Origin: Verrucomicrobiia bacterium
Lineage (GTDB): Bacteria; Verrucomicrobiota; Verrucomicrobiia; Limisphaerales; UBA8199
Length of the DNA: 64,000 nucleotides
Reading direction: 5' to 3'
Assembly: GCA_035946615.1 (NCBI GenBank)
Contig: DASYZB010000046.1
Span: forward strand, 27,094-91,093
Of the stretch, positions 17,479-29,744 are shown piece by piece (the first letter of the stretch is position 1; each line of letters begins with the position of its first letter). Below the pieces are notes generated by a model, which saw nothing but the letters and a program-made list of their open reading frames with translations, did no database searches and was not told where the DNA came from. Both the position numbers and the translations under genes were made by a program.

Positions 17479-18963
17479 ATGTTGGCAAATCCTATGCCTT
17501 TGCCAGACCTCATCGAAATCATTCCGCTCTCAGGACCGGTTCGCGCGCAAATCAGCGTGCCGGGTTCCAAGAGCATCACCAATCGCGCCTTGATCCTGGC
17601 GGGATTGGCTGAAGGCGAAACTTCTCTCGAAGGCGCGCTATGGAGCGAAGACACGCAAGTTTTGGTCGAATGCCTGCAGGAACTCGGGTTCATGATCAAT
17701 GTGCGTCCCGACCCCAACGAGGCCTGCAACCGCACCATTACAATTTATGGCAAGGGCGGAGCGGTTCCGCGGGGCGGCACGATGGAACAGCCGCTGGAGT
17801 TGTTCGTAGGAAATGCGGGCACAACCGCCCGCTTTCTGGCAGCTTTTCTTTGTTTGGGCAACGGCTTTTATCGCTTGCACGGCGTGGAACGGATGCACGA
17901 GCGCCCGCAAAGAGCCTTGTTCTGCGCCCTCCGCGAATTGGGCTATGCCATCCATTCAGAAAACGACCGGTTGCCAGTCATTATCGAAGGTTCGGGACCT
18001 CGCGCCAGCAAGTGCACGGTCAGCATTGAAGACAGTTCGCAATTTGCTTCGGCCCTTCTTTTATGTTCGGGTCGCGGGTGTTGGGAAATCCAGGTCGTTG
18101 GTGAGAACGCCGAGGAATCGCCGTATGTGGCGATGACATCCAAGTTGATCGAGGCCTTCCCCAGCCGGGGTGGAGTTTTTCAAATCGAACCGGATGCCTC
18201 CAGCGGCAGCTATTTCGTCGCAGCCGGTTTTCTGGAAAGCGAGTGGGGCGATTGGCAGAAGCAGGAATTCCCAAGCGCGGGCACCCACGGTTTCGCCTTG
18301 AGTACGCGCCTCCGCCCGGTTGTTGAAGTGCGAAACTGGCCCCGCTCCGGCTGGCAGATTGACAGCCGGTTTCCCAATTTTTGCGGTTTGCTGGCATTGA
18401 CGAGGATTCCAGCCCCTCCTGACCCGGCTTTGCCTGTGGTTGTGAAATCGCCTGACCCAGCCTGGCTCAAACAAGCGGAGGCGCTTCAGCAAATGCGGCA
18501 ATCTTCATTGGGAGAGTCTCGAGTGAGAATCTCCCGCAGGCATGATTTAGGCGACAGCATTATGACGCTCATCGTTCTAACCCCGCTGTTGTATTTCCCT
18601 ATTCAATTTACCGACCTGGGGCGGCTGCGCAGCCAGGAATGCGAACGGGTGCTTGCTTTGAAAACTGAACTCACCCGGTGCGGCGTCAAGGCCCTCGAGA
18701 GCGATGATACGCTCGAAGTGTTTCCCTCCAAACCGCACGGTGCGGAAATCGAAACGTACAATGATCATCGCATAGCCATGTGTTTTGCGATTCTGGGTTT
18801 GAAAATCCCGGGAATAAAAATTAAGAATCCGGGCTGCGTGAAAAAGACGTTTCCCAACTTTTTCCAAAAACTCGCCGCGCAGCCCCCCAACGGCCTTGGA
18901 GCGACCCTTCGAGATGGCCGCAGCGGGCGGGCCCTGGAGATGGAGAGGTTATTTGCCGAATGA
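17479..18963 (+). CDS. aroA: 3-phosphoshikimate 1-carboxyvinyltransferase (EPSP synthase)
   Basis: This is the shikimate-pathway enzyme joining shikimate 3-phosphate and PEP. Clear motifs are VPGSKSITNRALILAGLAEG, LFVGNAGTTARFL, ERMHERPQRAL, DSSQFASALLL, NDHRIAMCFAI and GCVKKTFPNFF. At 494 residues it is longer than the usual ~430; the extra sequence lies around residues 255-350 (about 18240-18530). The stretch usually reading LRxKExDR is LRSQECER, so the lysine that binds shikimate phosphate in E. coli (K340) is a glutamine. The catalytic Asp is probably in RRHDLGDSIMTL. The gene overlaps cmk by 4 bases. Confidence 0.92.
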   Translation: MLANPMPLPDLIEIIPLSGPVRAQISVPGSKSITNRALILAGLAEGETSLEGALWSEDTQVLVECLQELGFMINVRPDPNEACNRTITIYGKGGAVPRGGTMEQPLELFVGNAGTTARFLAAFLCLGNGFYRLHGVERMHERPQRALFCALRELGYAIHSENDRLPVIIEGSGPRASKCTVSIEDSSQFASALLLCSGRGCWEIQVVGENAEESPYVAMTSKLIEAFPSRGGVFQIEPDASSGSYFVAAGFLESEWGDWQKQEFPSAGTHGFALSTRLRPVVEVRNWPRSGWQIDSRFPNFCGLLALTRIPAPPDPALPVVVKSPDPAWLKQAEALQQMRQSSLGESRVRISRRHDLGDSIMTLIVLTPLLYFPIQFTDLGRLRSQECERVLALKTELTRCGVKALESDDTLEVFPSKPHGAEIETYNDHRIAMCFAILGLKIPGIKIKNPGCVKKTFPNFFQKLAAQPPNGLGATLRDGRSGRALEMERLFAE

Positions 18964-19622
18964 CAGCGACTCCCCTCAAGAGCACTCGGCCGATTGTCGT
19001 TGCCATCGACGGGACCAGCGCCAGCGGCAAGAGCACCAATGCCAGGTTGGTGGCCAAGGCGCTGGATTTGATTTATGTCGATACCGGCGCCATGTACCGC
19101 GCGCTGGCCTGGTATTGTTTGAGACAGAAGTCCGATGTCCACAATGAACGAGCCGTTGCCGCCGCCTGCCGGAAATGGAAGACCTCCCTGGAATGCGTGG
19201 CAGGCCAGGTGCATTTGAAAGTGGATGGCTATTATCCAGCCGCTGAAATCCGCACGGCGGAGGTCAGCGCCGCGGTGTCGCATGTGGCGGCGGTGCCTAA
19301 GGTGCGCGAGTGGATGAAAAAAAAGCAGCGGGAATGCCTCAAATTCGGCAGCCTCGTGATGGAAGGGCGCGATATCGGCACAAACGTGTTTCCCGAGAGC
19401 GAGTTCAAGTATTACCTGGATGCTCACCTCGAAGAGCGTTCGCGCCGGCGGGCCTCCGAAGGTGTGCAGGAGAATCTGGCGGCGCGGGATTTGCGTGACA
19501 GCCAGCGGGCGGCGGCGCCGCTGATGATCGCGCTGGGGGCCAAGGTCATCAACAACTCCCAAATGACGGCCGAACAAACCAGCGCCTTGATTATTGAAGA
19601 TGTGAAGCGGCGTCTCTCCTAA
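18960..19622 (+). CDS. cmk: Cytidylate kinase
   Basis: This 220-residue P-loop kinase phosphorylates CMP and dCMP. The P-loop AIDGTSASGKSTNARLVAKAL is near residue 16. YVDTGAMYRALAWY is the signature nucleotide-binding segment. VMEGRDIGTNVFPESEFKYYLDAHLEERSRRR is the lid and CMP-binding region, and INNSQMTAEQ lies near the end. The ATG overlaps the aroA stop (ATGA). The order aroA-cmk is widely conserved in bacteria, and plsC follows here instead of rpsA. Confidence 0.95.
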   Translation: MTATPLKSTRPIVVAIDGTSASGKSTNARLVAKALDLIYVDTGAMYRALAWYCLRQKSDVHNERAVAAACRKWKTSLECVAGQVHLKVDGYYPAAEIRTAEVSAAVSHVAAVPKVREWMKKKQRECLKFGSLVMEGRDIGTNVFPESEFKYYLDAHLEERSRRRASEGVQENLAARDLRDSQRAAAPLMIALGAKVINNSQMTAEQTSALIIEDVKRRLS

Positions 19623-19629
19623 AGAGTTC

Positions 19630-20283
19630 ATGAACCCGGTTTACTTCGCGGGCTGGATTGCCTTTCGCGCCATTTTCAGAATTTATTTTCGGTATCGGGT
19701 TTATAACCCCGAGCGGGTACCCCTGCGCGGGCCTGTCATTCTCGCCTCAAACCACGCGAGTTTTATCGACCCGCCTTTGGTCGGTTCCGGCGTCAAACGC
19801 GCTATTCATTACCTGGCCCGAGAGAGCCTGTTTCGATTTCCGGTGATGGGCTGGGTTTTGAAACAGTGGCAGGTCGTCCCGGTGGACCGCGAAGGCGGCG
19901 GCGCCAAAGGGCTCAAAGCCATTCTGGACCGGCTGCTGGCCGGAGGGGCGATCATTCTTTTCCCGGAAGGAACACGAACGCGCGACGGCAGACTGCAACC
20001 GGCTCGTTCGGGCATTGGCCTGACGGTCATTAAATCGGCCGCGCCGGTCATACCGGTCCGCGTATTTGGAACCTTCGAAGCTTACGGGCGTCACATGCCC
20101 CTTCCGCGTCCGCGGCAGGTTGCAGTGAAGTATGGGCGGCCAATGTTTTTCGAGCAACTCAGGGCTGAGGCGCGCTTCTGTTCGAAGCAGCGGTTGAAGG
20201 AGCTTTACCAGCAGGTGGCTGAGGAGATCATGGCCACCATCGCAAAGCTGGAATCTTACGAAGATAAGGATCAATTTCCATGA
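19630..20283 (+). CDS. plsC: 1-acyl-sn-glycerol-3-phosphate acyltransferase
   Basis: This 217-residue membrane-associated acyltransferase of phospholipid synthesis adds the second acyl chain to lysophosphatidic acid. Motif I is NHASFIDPPLV (NHx4D), motif III is LFPEGTRTRDGRL, and motif IV is near APVIPVRVFGT. A hydrophobic N-terminal segment (VYFAGWIAFRAIFRIYF) anchors it to the inner membrane. It starts 7 bases after cmk, so it probably belongs to the tyrA-aroA-cmk transcription unit. Confidence 0.92.
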   Translation: MNPVYFAGWIAFRAIFRIYFRYRVYNPERVPLRGPVILASNHASFIDPPLVGSGVKRAIHYLARESLFRFPVMGWVLKQWQVVPVDREGGGAKGLKAILDRLLAGGAIILFPEGTRTRDGRLQPARSGIGLTVIKSAAPVIPVRVFGTFEAYGRHMPLPRPRQVAVKYGRPMFFEQLRAEARFCSKQRLKELYQQVAEEIMATIAKLESYEDKDQFP

Positions 20284-20294
20284 CGCGACACGTG

Positions 20295-20336
20295 CAGGAA
20301 TGGCGGCCCGTTGCTTCGACACTGTCATTACCCCGC
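20295..20336 (+). repeat. 43-base dispersed repeat, copy 2
   Basis: The segment CAGGAATGGCGGCCCGTTGC and the 22 bases after it match 7274-7316 except for two substitutions and one missing base. It occupies the short spacer between plsC and the convergent phosphoesterase gene. No palindromic element lies beside this copy. Confidence 0.8.
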
Positions 20337-20356
20337 AGGCTGCGCGCCTTTTACAT

Positions 20357-21340
20357 TCAATTCTTTGTTCGCGGCAAGTATTGACGGGTGAACAGTGCCG
20401 GCTTGCGCGCTTCGAGGTCCAACTCGGCGGTCAGATAGCCGCCATCCTTCAACAACTCGATGCCCGCCAGTGAGGGGCAGAGCCGAACCCGAAAGGGCCG
20501 CCATTGGCGCGCCTGGCGCAAGGCGCTGCTCAAGCGCGTTGCCGTGTGTCCCAGGAACGTCAACCTCGGCATCCCCGCCAGCAGCCGGCTCTTCCACAAA
20601 ATCAGATTGGAATGCAGATGGCCGATAATCGTCTCTTCTATCTGTGGCAACCTCGCCGCCACCTCCGGCTCGCCCGCCAGAAAGGGCAATGCGCTCGGGT
20701 CATGGCAAAAGAGCAAGACTCGGCCTCGGGCAGGGATGGCCGCAAAGGCCTTTCGGATGAGGTTCATGTGCTCGGCGCGGAGCCGTTCCCATTCGCTGCG
20801 CTCCGAGGCCAAGGTGTCGGGTTCAAAGACGGGCAAAGCCACCAGCGAAGAGGTCACCCCAATCAGGACATAGGCGCCCACCGTCCTCTGCCAAAAAGGA
20901 GAGAGGTTCAGCTCCTCGCGCGCTCGCCGCCAGCTCTCCAGCCGCATCCCGCCTCGCCCTCCAAATAAACTCACTTTCCCCAACTCGTGATCGCCAAAAT
21001 TGACTTCCAACCGGTTGCCGAATCTTTGGCGCAGTTTTCCCAGGCACTCGCGCGCGCTTTGGCAGGTGGCGTCGTCGCTCAGGCCAAGGGAGGCCGAGTC
21101 GCACGAGTAATCTCCGTTCGCAACAATGAGATCGAAAGACTCAGGTCGGTTGAGGAAAGCCTCCAGGAGATGGTTTTGGCACAAAGGCTCGCGCAGCCAG
21201 AAGTAGTGCCGATACAGCCGGACCACCAGGCGCAGCAAGGGATTGTGAATGCCGGCCAGCTCATAATCGCTCCCACGCGCCTGCTCCGCCGCGCTGGCAT
21301 AATGGATGTCGCTCACAATTCCCAACCTGCATAAGCCCAT
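20357..21340 (-). CDS. Calcineurin-like metallophosphoesterase
   Basis: This 327-residue protein has the full metallophosphoesterase motif set: GIVSDIHYAS (DxH), VANGDYSCDS (GDxx), NFGDHELGK (GD/NHE variant), LLFCHDPSAL and IIGHLHSN (GHxH). These bind two metal ions and hydrolyse phosphoesters. The substrate is not evident, and there is no signal peptide. I chose ATG 21340, immediately before RLGIVSDIH; a TTG at 21370 adds ten residues but would overlap the divergent region. It faces the 3' end of plsC and is divergent from the kinase at 21562. Confidence 0.8.
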   Translation of the reverse strand: MGLCRLGIVSDIHYASAAEQARGSDYELAGIHNPLLRLVVRLYRHYFWLREPLCQNHLLEAFLNRPESFDLIVANGDYSCDSASLGLSDDATCQSARECLGKLRQRFGNRLEVNFGDHELGKVSLFGGRGGMRLESWRRAREELNLSPFWQRTVGAYVLIGVTSSLVALPVFEPDTLASERSEWERLRAEHMNLIRKAFAAIPARGRVLLFCHDPSALPFLAGEPEVAARLPQIEETIIGHLHSNLILWKSRLLAGMPRLTFLGHTATRLSSALRQARQWRPFRVRLCPSLAGIELLKDGGYLTAELDLEARKPALFTRQYLPRTKN

Positions 21341-21561
21341 GAATAGCCATGTTGGGGGCCAGCGCCCCAATCGTCAACCAGCCGAAATTAAAACTCGTCC
21401 GGGCACAGCGAAAAACATTGCTGCATTTTCTCAACGGCGTTACCGTGAAGCATTCCTTGGCGTTGGCTTGCATTGGGGTTGCGTGGAAGAATTGGCCGCA
21501 TGGGCAACGGCTTGAGGGGTCTCTCCTCGCAACCGGCGACGCCATTTCCGTGGCCGCTGTT

Positions 21562-26055
<4,494 letters not shown>

Positions 26056-26129
26056 GGTATGAAATCAGTTTTCTGCGAACCGGCCCAAATCCTACGATGC
26101 GGGCTGGGGTTGGAAAGTCAAAAACGCTG

Positions 26130-26157
26130 TTGACTTGGGCGGTTTGTTTGTTAGCTT
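26130..26157 (+). promoter_or_regulatory. Possible sigma-70 promoter for rplM-rpsI
   Basis: TTGACT at 26130-26135 and TAGCTT at 26152-26157 are separated by 16 bases, about 30 bases before the rplM start. The -35 box is good and the -10 box is weak. Confidence 0.35.
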
Positions 26158-26183
26158 CACCCTTCCTTTGAATGGGATTCGAG

Positions 26184-26618
26184 ATGAAAACACATTTGCC
26201 GAAAGTGAATTTGGATGACCGGAAGTGGCACGTAATCGATGCCAATGGCGCCATCCTGGGCCGGTTGGCGGCGCAAGTGGCCGATATTTTGCGCGGGAAA
26301 AACAAGCCGGTTTTTACACCGCACCTGGATGCCGGCGATTTTGTGATCGTCATCAACGCCGAAAAGGTGGTTGTGACCGGCAAAAAAGAGACCGGCAAGA
26401 AGTTCATGACCTATTCGGGGTGGAAAGGTGGCGAAAGGTACCGTTCGGTGGCGCAAATCCGGGAGCGGCACCCGGAGAAACTGATCACGCACGCGGTTCG
26501 CGGCATGGTGCCCAAGAACCGGCTGGGCCGGGTGCTTATGACAAAACTCAAAGTCTATAAAGGCGACCAGCACCCGCACGCGGCCCAAAGGCCTCAAGCG
26601 CTCTCTCCGTCCAAATAA
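26184..26618 (+). CDS. rplM: 50S ribosomal protein L13
   Basis: This 144-residue ribosomal protein binds 23S rRNA early in 50S assembly. Signature segments are WHVIDANGAILGRLAAQVADILRGKNKP, DFVIVINAEKVVVTGKK, YSGWKGGERYRS and HAVRGMVPKNRLGRVLMTKLKVYKGDQHPHAAQRP. I chose ATG 26184 (MKTHLPKV), close after GATTCGAG, over an in-frame ATG at 26172. The usual partner rpsI follows 30 bases downstream. Confidence 0.97.
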   Translation: MKTHLPKVNLDDRKWHVIDANGAILGRLAAQVADILRGKNKPVFTPHLDAGDFVIVINAEKVVVTGKKETGKKFMTYSGWKGGERYRSVAQIRERHPEKLITHAVRGMVPKNRLGRVLMTKLKVYKGDQHPHAAQRPQALSPSK

Positions 26619-26648
26619 TGGCGCAGGCCATTAGCGACAAATTACATT

Positions 26649-27065
26649 ATGTCCGAAATTAAAATGCCTGAAACCAAAGCGGCGCAGCACTTGGGCACAG
26701 GCCGGCGCAAAACCGCCGTAGCGCGGGTCCGCCTGGCCACCGGGACCGGCAAGATTCTGATTAATGGCCGGCCAATCGAGAATTATTTTCCAGTCGAAGC
26801 CCAGCGAGCGATGGCATCGCAGCCGCTGGCGGTGACCGGGACAGCGAACAAATTTGACGCGCAGATTAGCGTGAGCGGTGGCGGCCCCAACGGACAGGCC
26901 GGAGCGGTTCGCCACGGGATAGCCCGCGCGTTGCTGACGGTCGATGCCAACCTGCGGCCCATTTTAAAGTCGGAGGGTTTTCTGACACGCGACCCGCGCA
27001 TGCGCGAGCGCAAGAAGTATGGCCAGCCGGGGGCGCGCAAACGTTTCCAATACAGCAAACGTTAA
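26649..27065 (+). CDS. rpsI: 30S ribosomal protein S9
   Basis: This 138-residue small-subunit protein reaches the P-site tRNA with its C-terminal tail. It has the conserved [14 protein letters not shown] start, [58 protein letters not shown] and the final Lys-Arg. The first ten residues are a short extension. It is co-transcribed with rplM, and an intrinsic terminator follows within 20 bases. Confidence 0.97.
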   Translation: MSEIKMPETKAAQHLGTGRRKTAVARVRLATGTGKILINGRPIENYFPVEAQRAMASQPLAVTGTANKFDAQISVSGGGPNGQAGAVRHGIARALLTVDANLRPILKSEGFLTRDPRMRERKKYGQPGARKRFQYSKR

Positions 27066-27082
27066 TCGCTCTGGAAATTTCC

Positions 27083-27116
27083 AAGCCCCGCTGGTTGAAT
27101 CCGGCGGGGCTTTTTT
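27083..27116 (+). terminator. Intrinsic terminator after rpsI
   Basis: AAGCCCCGC at 27083-27091 pairs with GCGGGGCTT at 27104-27112, followed by a run of T's to 27116. It is a textbook rho-independent terminator for rplM-rpsI. The argC ATG lies only two bases beyond the T-run. Confidence 0.85.
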
Positions 27117-27118
27117 AT

Positions 27119-28177
27119 ATGAACACCAAACAAGTGGCGGTGGTAGGCGCTTCGGGGTACTCGGGCGAAGAACTGGTGCGGCTGCTCCTGGGACATCCCC
27201 GGGCAGAATTGGCAGCGGTAACCTCGCGCCAATATGCCGGGCAAACCATAGCGCAGGTTTTTCCCAGATTCGGCCATCACGCGCGGGCGCGGGAGCTGCG
27301 CTTCAGCGAGCCGAAAGCGGAGTCGCTGGCCAAAAGCGCGCGTGTCGTCTTTTTAGCGCTGCCGCATGGCGTGGCGGCGGAGTTTGCCGCGCCTTTGCTC
27401 CAAGCCGGCTGCCAGGTCATTGACCTGAGCGCTGATTTTCGCCTTAGAAGCCCGGAGGTTTACAAGGAATTCTACGCGCACGACCATCCGGCGCCCGGTT
27501 TGCTGTCACAGGCCCTTTATGGTTTGCCCGAGCTTTATCGCGAACAAATCCGAAATGCGCGTTTGGTTGCCGCGCCGGGGTGCTATCCCACAAGTGTTCT
27601 GGTACCGGTGATACCGTTGTTGAAAGCGGGTCTGATTCGGCCTGAGTCGATCATTGCCGACTCGCTGAGTGGTGTCAGCGGGGCTGGACGGAAAGCCGAA
27701 CCGGACTACCTGTTTGTCGAGTGCAACGAAAGCCTCCGGGCCTATGGTTTGCCCAAACACCGGCATCTCTCGGAAATCGAGCAGGAGTTGGCGTTGGCTG
27801 CCGGGGAGCCGGTAATCATTCAGTTCACACCCCACCTGGTGCCGGTCAACCGGGGGATTTTGACGACGCTGTACCTGGCCCCGCAACAGCGGTTCGCCGA
27901 CGCCAAGTCGACGGAGGGGGCGGCTCGGCAAATCGAGGCCTGCTATCAAGAGTCTTATGGTCACGAACCCTTCGTGCGGCTGCTCGAAGGCAAGTCCTTG
28001 CCCGACACCAAGAATGTGGTGGGGACCAACGTCATCGAAATCGCCTGGCGTCTGGACCCGCGTACAGGCCGGCTCATCGTCTTGAGCGCCGAAGACAACC
28101 TGGTCAAAGGGGCCAGTGGCCAGGCGGTGCAGTGCCTGAATTTGATGTGCGGGTGGCCCGAGACGGAGGGACTGTGA
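27119..28177 (+). CDS. argC: N-acetyl-gamma-glutamyl-phosphate reductase
   Basis: This 352-residue NADPH-dependent reductase catalyses the third step of arginine biosynthesis. Motifs are VAVVGASGYSGEELVRLLLGHP (nucleotide binding), LALPHGVAAEFA, DLSADFRLR and APGCYPTSVLVPVIPL, with C155 as the nucleophile. SGVSGAGRK, KHRHLSEIEQEL and a C-terminal GASGQAVQCLNLM follow. The ATG at 27119 sits 2 bases after the rpsI terminator T-run, so any ribosome binding site would have to be the terminator stem (GGCGGGGC). A TTG at 27095 inside the terminator would add eight residues. No other arg gene is adjacent. Confidence 0.93.
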   Translation: MNTKQVAVVGASGYSGEELVRLLLGHPRAELAAVTSRQYAGQTIAQVFPRFGHHARARELRFSEPKAESLAKSARVVFLALPHGVAAEFAAPLLQAGCQVIDLSADFRLRSPEVYKEFYAHDHPAPGLLSQALYGLPELYREQIRNARLVAAPGCYPTSVLVPVIPLLKAGLIRPESIIADSLSGVSGAGRKAEPDYLFVECNESLRAYGLPKHRHLSEIEQELALAAGEPVIIQFTPHLVPVNRGILTTLYLAPQQRFADAKSTEGAARQIEACYQESYGHEPFVRLLEGKSLPDTKNVVGTNVIEIAWRLDPRTGRLIVLSAEDNLVKGASGQAVQCLNLMCGWPETEGL

Positions 28178-28259
28178 GGAAAGGATGAGGGATGAAGGAT
28201 AAAAAATTCCTTGGAGTTTGAATGTTGAGGCTTGGATTTTTTTATCTCTTATCCTTTCC
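28178..28259. terminator. Imperfect inverted repeat, possible bidirectional terminator
   Basis: GGAAAGGATGAGGGAT at 28178-28193 and ATCTCTTATCCTTTCC at 28244-28259 pair at 14 of 16 positions. An A-run (28201-28206) and a T-run (28237-28243) lie inside the arms. It sits exactly between the convergent argC and the next minus-strand gene. Confidence 0.5.
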
Positions 28260-28752
28260 CAGGTGGCGCGGTTTTAAGAGCAACGGTGCCGGTAATGTCG
28301 GTTAAGAGAATCTGTGCGATATTTGTTGGCAACAGGCCCTGGGGCAGTCCGAGCCGGCTGACACTATCGAGAATACTCGATTGGTGAGTTGAACTGTCTT
28401 GTTTGAAATTTTCATAGGTATCTCGATCGGGTTGTGTTGTTGGATTGCCAATAGCTATCGTGCCTAAGAAAACGGGTAATCCATTCGTTTTGTTGATGGC
28501 GCTAACCTGGTAAAGGCCAGAGGTCAAGCGCCGGATTCGGAGAACCAACACCGGCGGGGTTCCATTCTCGAATTGGGCGGTGCCGCTGGCATCGACCGGG
28601 GCGGCGGGTGTAGGCGCCAAAAGGATGCCGCAGCGATGCGCCGTTGATGGAAGCGCCGGGTCGTTGGTTCCATTCCCTGGCGCCCCTCGGGCCTGAAACC
28701 CCGTTTGCAGAGCCACCCCCAAAACCGTCAGTATCATCATCCCGTGCTTCAT
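28249..28752 (-). CDS. Hypothetical secreted protein
   Basis: This 167-residue protein is not a family I recognise. It has a plausible signal peptide (MMILTVLGVALQTGFQARGA). The mature part is proline- and threonine-rich, with a beta-strand-like segment (VLVLRIRRLTSGLYQVSAINKTNGLPVFLGTIAIG). The C-terminus (SRLGLPQGLLPTNIAQILLTDITGTVAL) looks amphipathic. It is a single gene, convergent with argC, with no recognisable partner. Confidence 0.55.
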   Translation of the reverse strand: MKHGMMILTVLGVALQTGFQARGAPGNGTNDPALPSTAHRCGILLAPTPAAPVDASGTAQFENGTPPVLVLRIRRLTSGLYQVSAINKTNGLPVFLGTIAIGNPTTQPDRDTYENFKQDSSTHQSSILDSVSRLGLPQGLLPTNIAQILLTDITGTVALKTAPPGKG

Positions 28753-29169
28753 TTAGGACCTCTCTTTCTCTCCTGAAAATACCTCCACCTGGGATGAGTT
28801 CAATGGGGCGAAGTAGGCGGCCAAACCCCAACCGCTCCCCAAACAAAGTTTCAACCTCCCTGCTTTGGATAATTCCGCTTAACCTGTTGTGGGTGGTAAT
28901 TATGCAACATTTTTTCTGGTATCCGTGATCTGCCAACGCACTCAGCCCAGAGCCGTCGTTGAATCCAAGCTTCCTGAGGAGCCGCATTGGGCAAAGGGCA
29001 CGTATCGCGAAGATTTTTGTCGCTGCTAGTTACTTGCGATGAGGTACTTGCAAAACATCGCAAAAGTTTTTTGAAAATTTGTGAAAGATCTGGCCCACCT
29101 CCTCCGTATTAGAGATAGGGGGAAAGATGTCCTTTCCCCGGGTTTCAACCGCCGTTTTTGAAAATCTGT
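28753..29169. other. Intergenic region without a supported gene
   Basis: This 417-base gap separates the divergent hypothetical secreted protein and the AraC-type regulator. It is AT-richer toward the right end, with T and A runs at about 29060-29085 and a GCGATG...CATCGC pair around 29035-29060 that could be an operator. A 161-codon frame on the minus strand (28502-28987) overlaps the secreted-protein gene in another phase and looks non-coding. Confidence 0.4.
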
Positions 29170-29505
29170 ATGACACGCTCTGAAACAAAGGCAAATTATT
29201 GGAGACTGTGGGCCAAAGGTGCGAATTGGGATGCTAAAAAGCTGGCAATAATGTGCCAGATTTCGCGTCGCCAATTGCGCCGCCAATTTCGAAATGCACT
29301 GAATTGCTCGCCCCAGGAGTGGCTCGACGACTTGAGAATGCGTGAGGCGGAATTGATGCTCGCGTGCAATAAGCAGGTCAAGGAGGTGGCCGTTGACCTG
29401 AAGTTTAAGAATTTGCCGCATTTTTGCCGCGCCTTCAAAGCCGATCACCGATTGACGCCCTCAACTTTTCGAGCGCTGGGCGAGTCCGACGGGTCGGGGA
29501 TTTGA
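29170..29505 (+). CDS. AraC-type helix-turn-helix DNA-binding protein
   Basis: This 111-residue stand-alone AraC/XylS DNA-binding domain has no effector domain. The first HTH is WDAKKLAIMCQISRRQLRRQFRNALNCSPQEWLDDLRM. The second HTH is KQVKEVAVDLKFKNLPHFCRAFKADHRLTPSTFRAL. The linker helix MREAELML is typical of the family. I use ATG 29170; a TTG at 29158 would add four residues. It lies 240 bases upstream of the giant secreted-protein cassette on the same strand and could regulate it, but that is only inference from position. Confidence 0.75.
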   Translation: MTRSETKANYWRLWAKGANWDAKKLAIMCQISRRQLRRQFRNALNCSPQEWLDDLRMREAELMLACNKQVKEVAVDLKFKNLPHFCRAFKADHRLTPSTFRALGESDGSGI

Positions 29506-29744
29506 ATGTTGATCGTGCTGGGTAGCTGATTTTGAGTCGAGAAACTGAAATCAGAAGTCGGAAATGACCGCGACAGATAATAAGTGTCCGCGAGAGATCA
29601 CTCAAAGTTATTGATAATATGAAGGGGTTCTCCTAAAAACGATCCCATGGTTCGACTGGTTCAACCGGCGCCTCGGCAAAATCTTAACCTGCCGCTTCGT
29701 TATCTCAATGCCGGCGCGTCTGCGAATCCTGAATAAGGTGCCAT

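Noticed and set aside
28502..28987. A 161-codon minus-strand frame overlapping the hypothetical secreted protein
   Set aside because: It lacks a signal peptide and has an arginine/proline-heavy out-of-phase look. The overlapping frame at 28249-28752 has a credible signal peptide.
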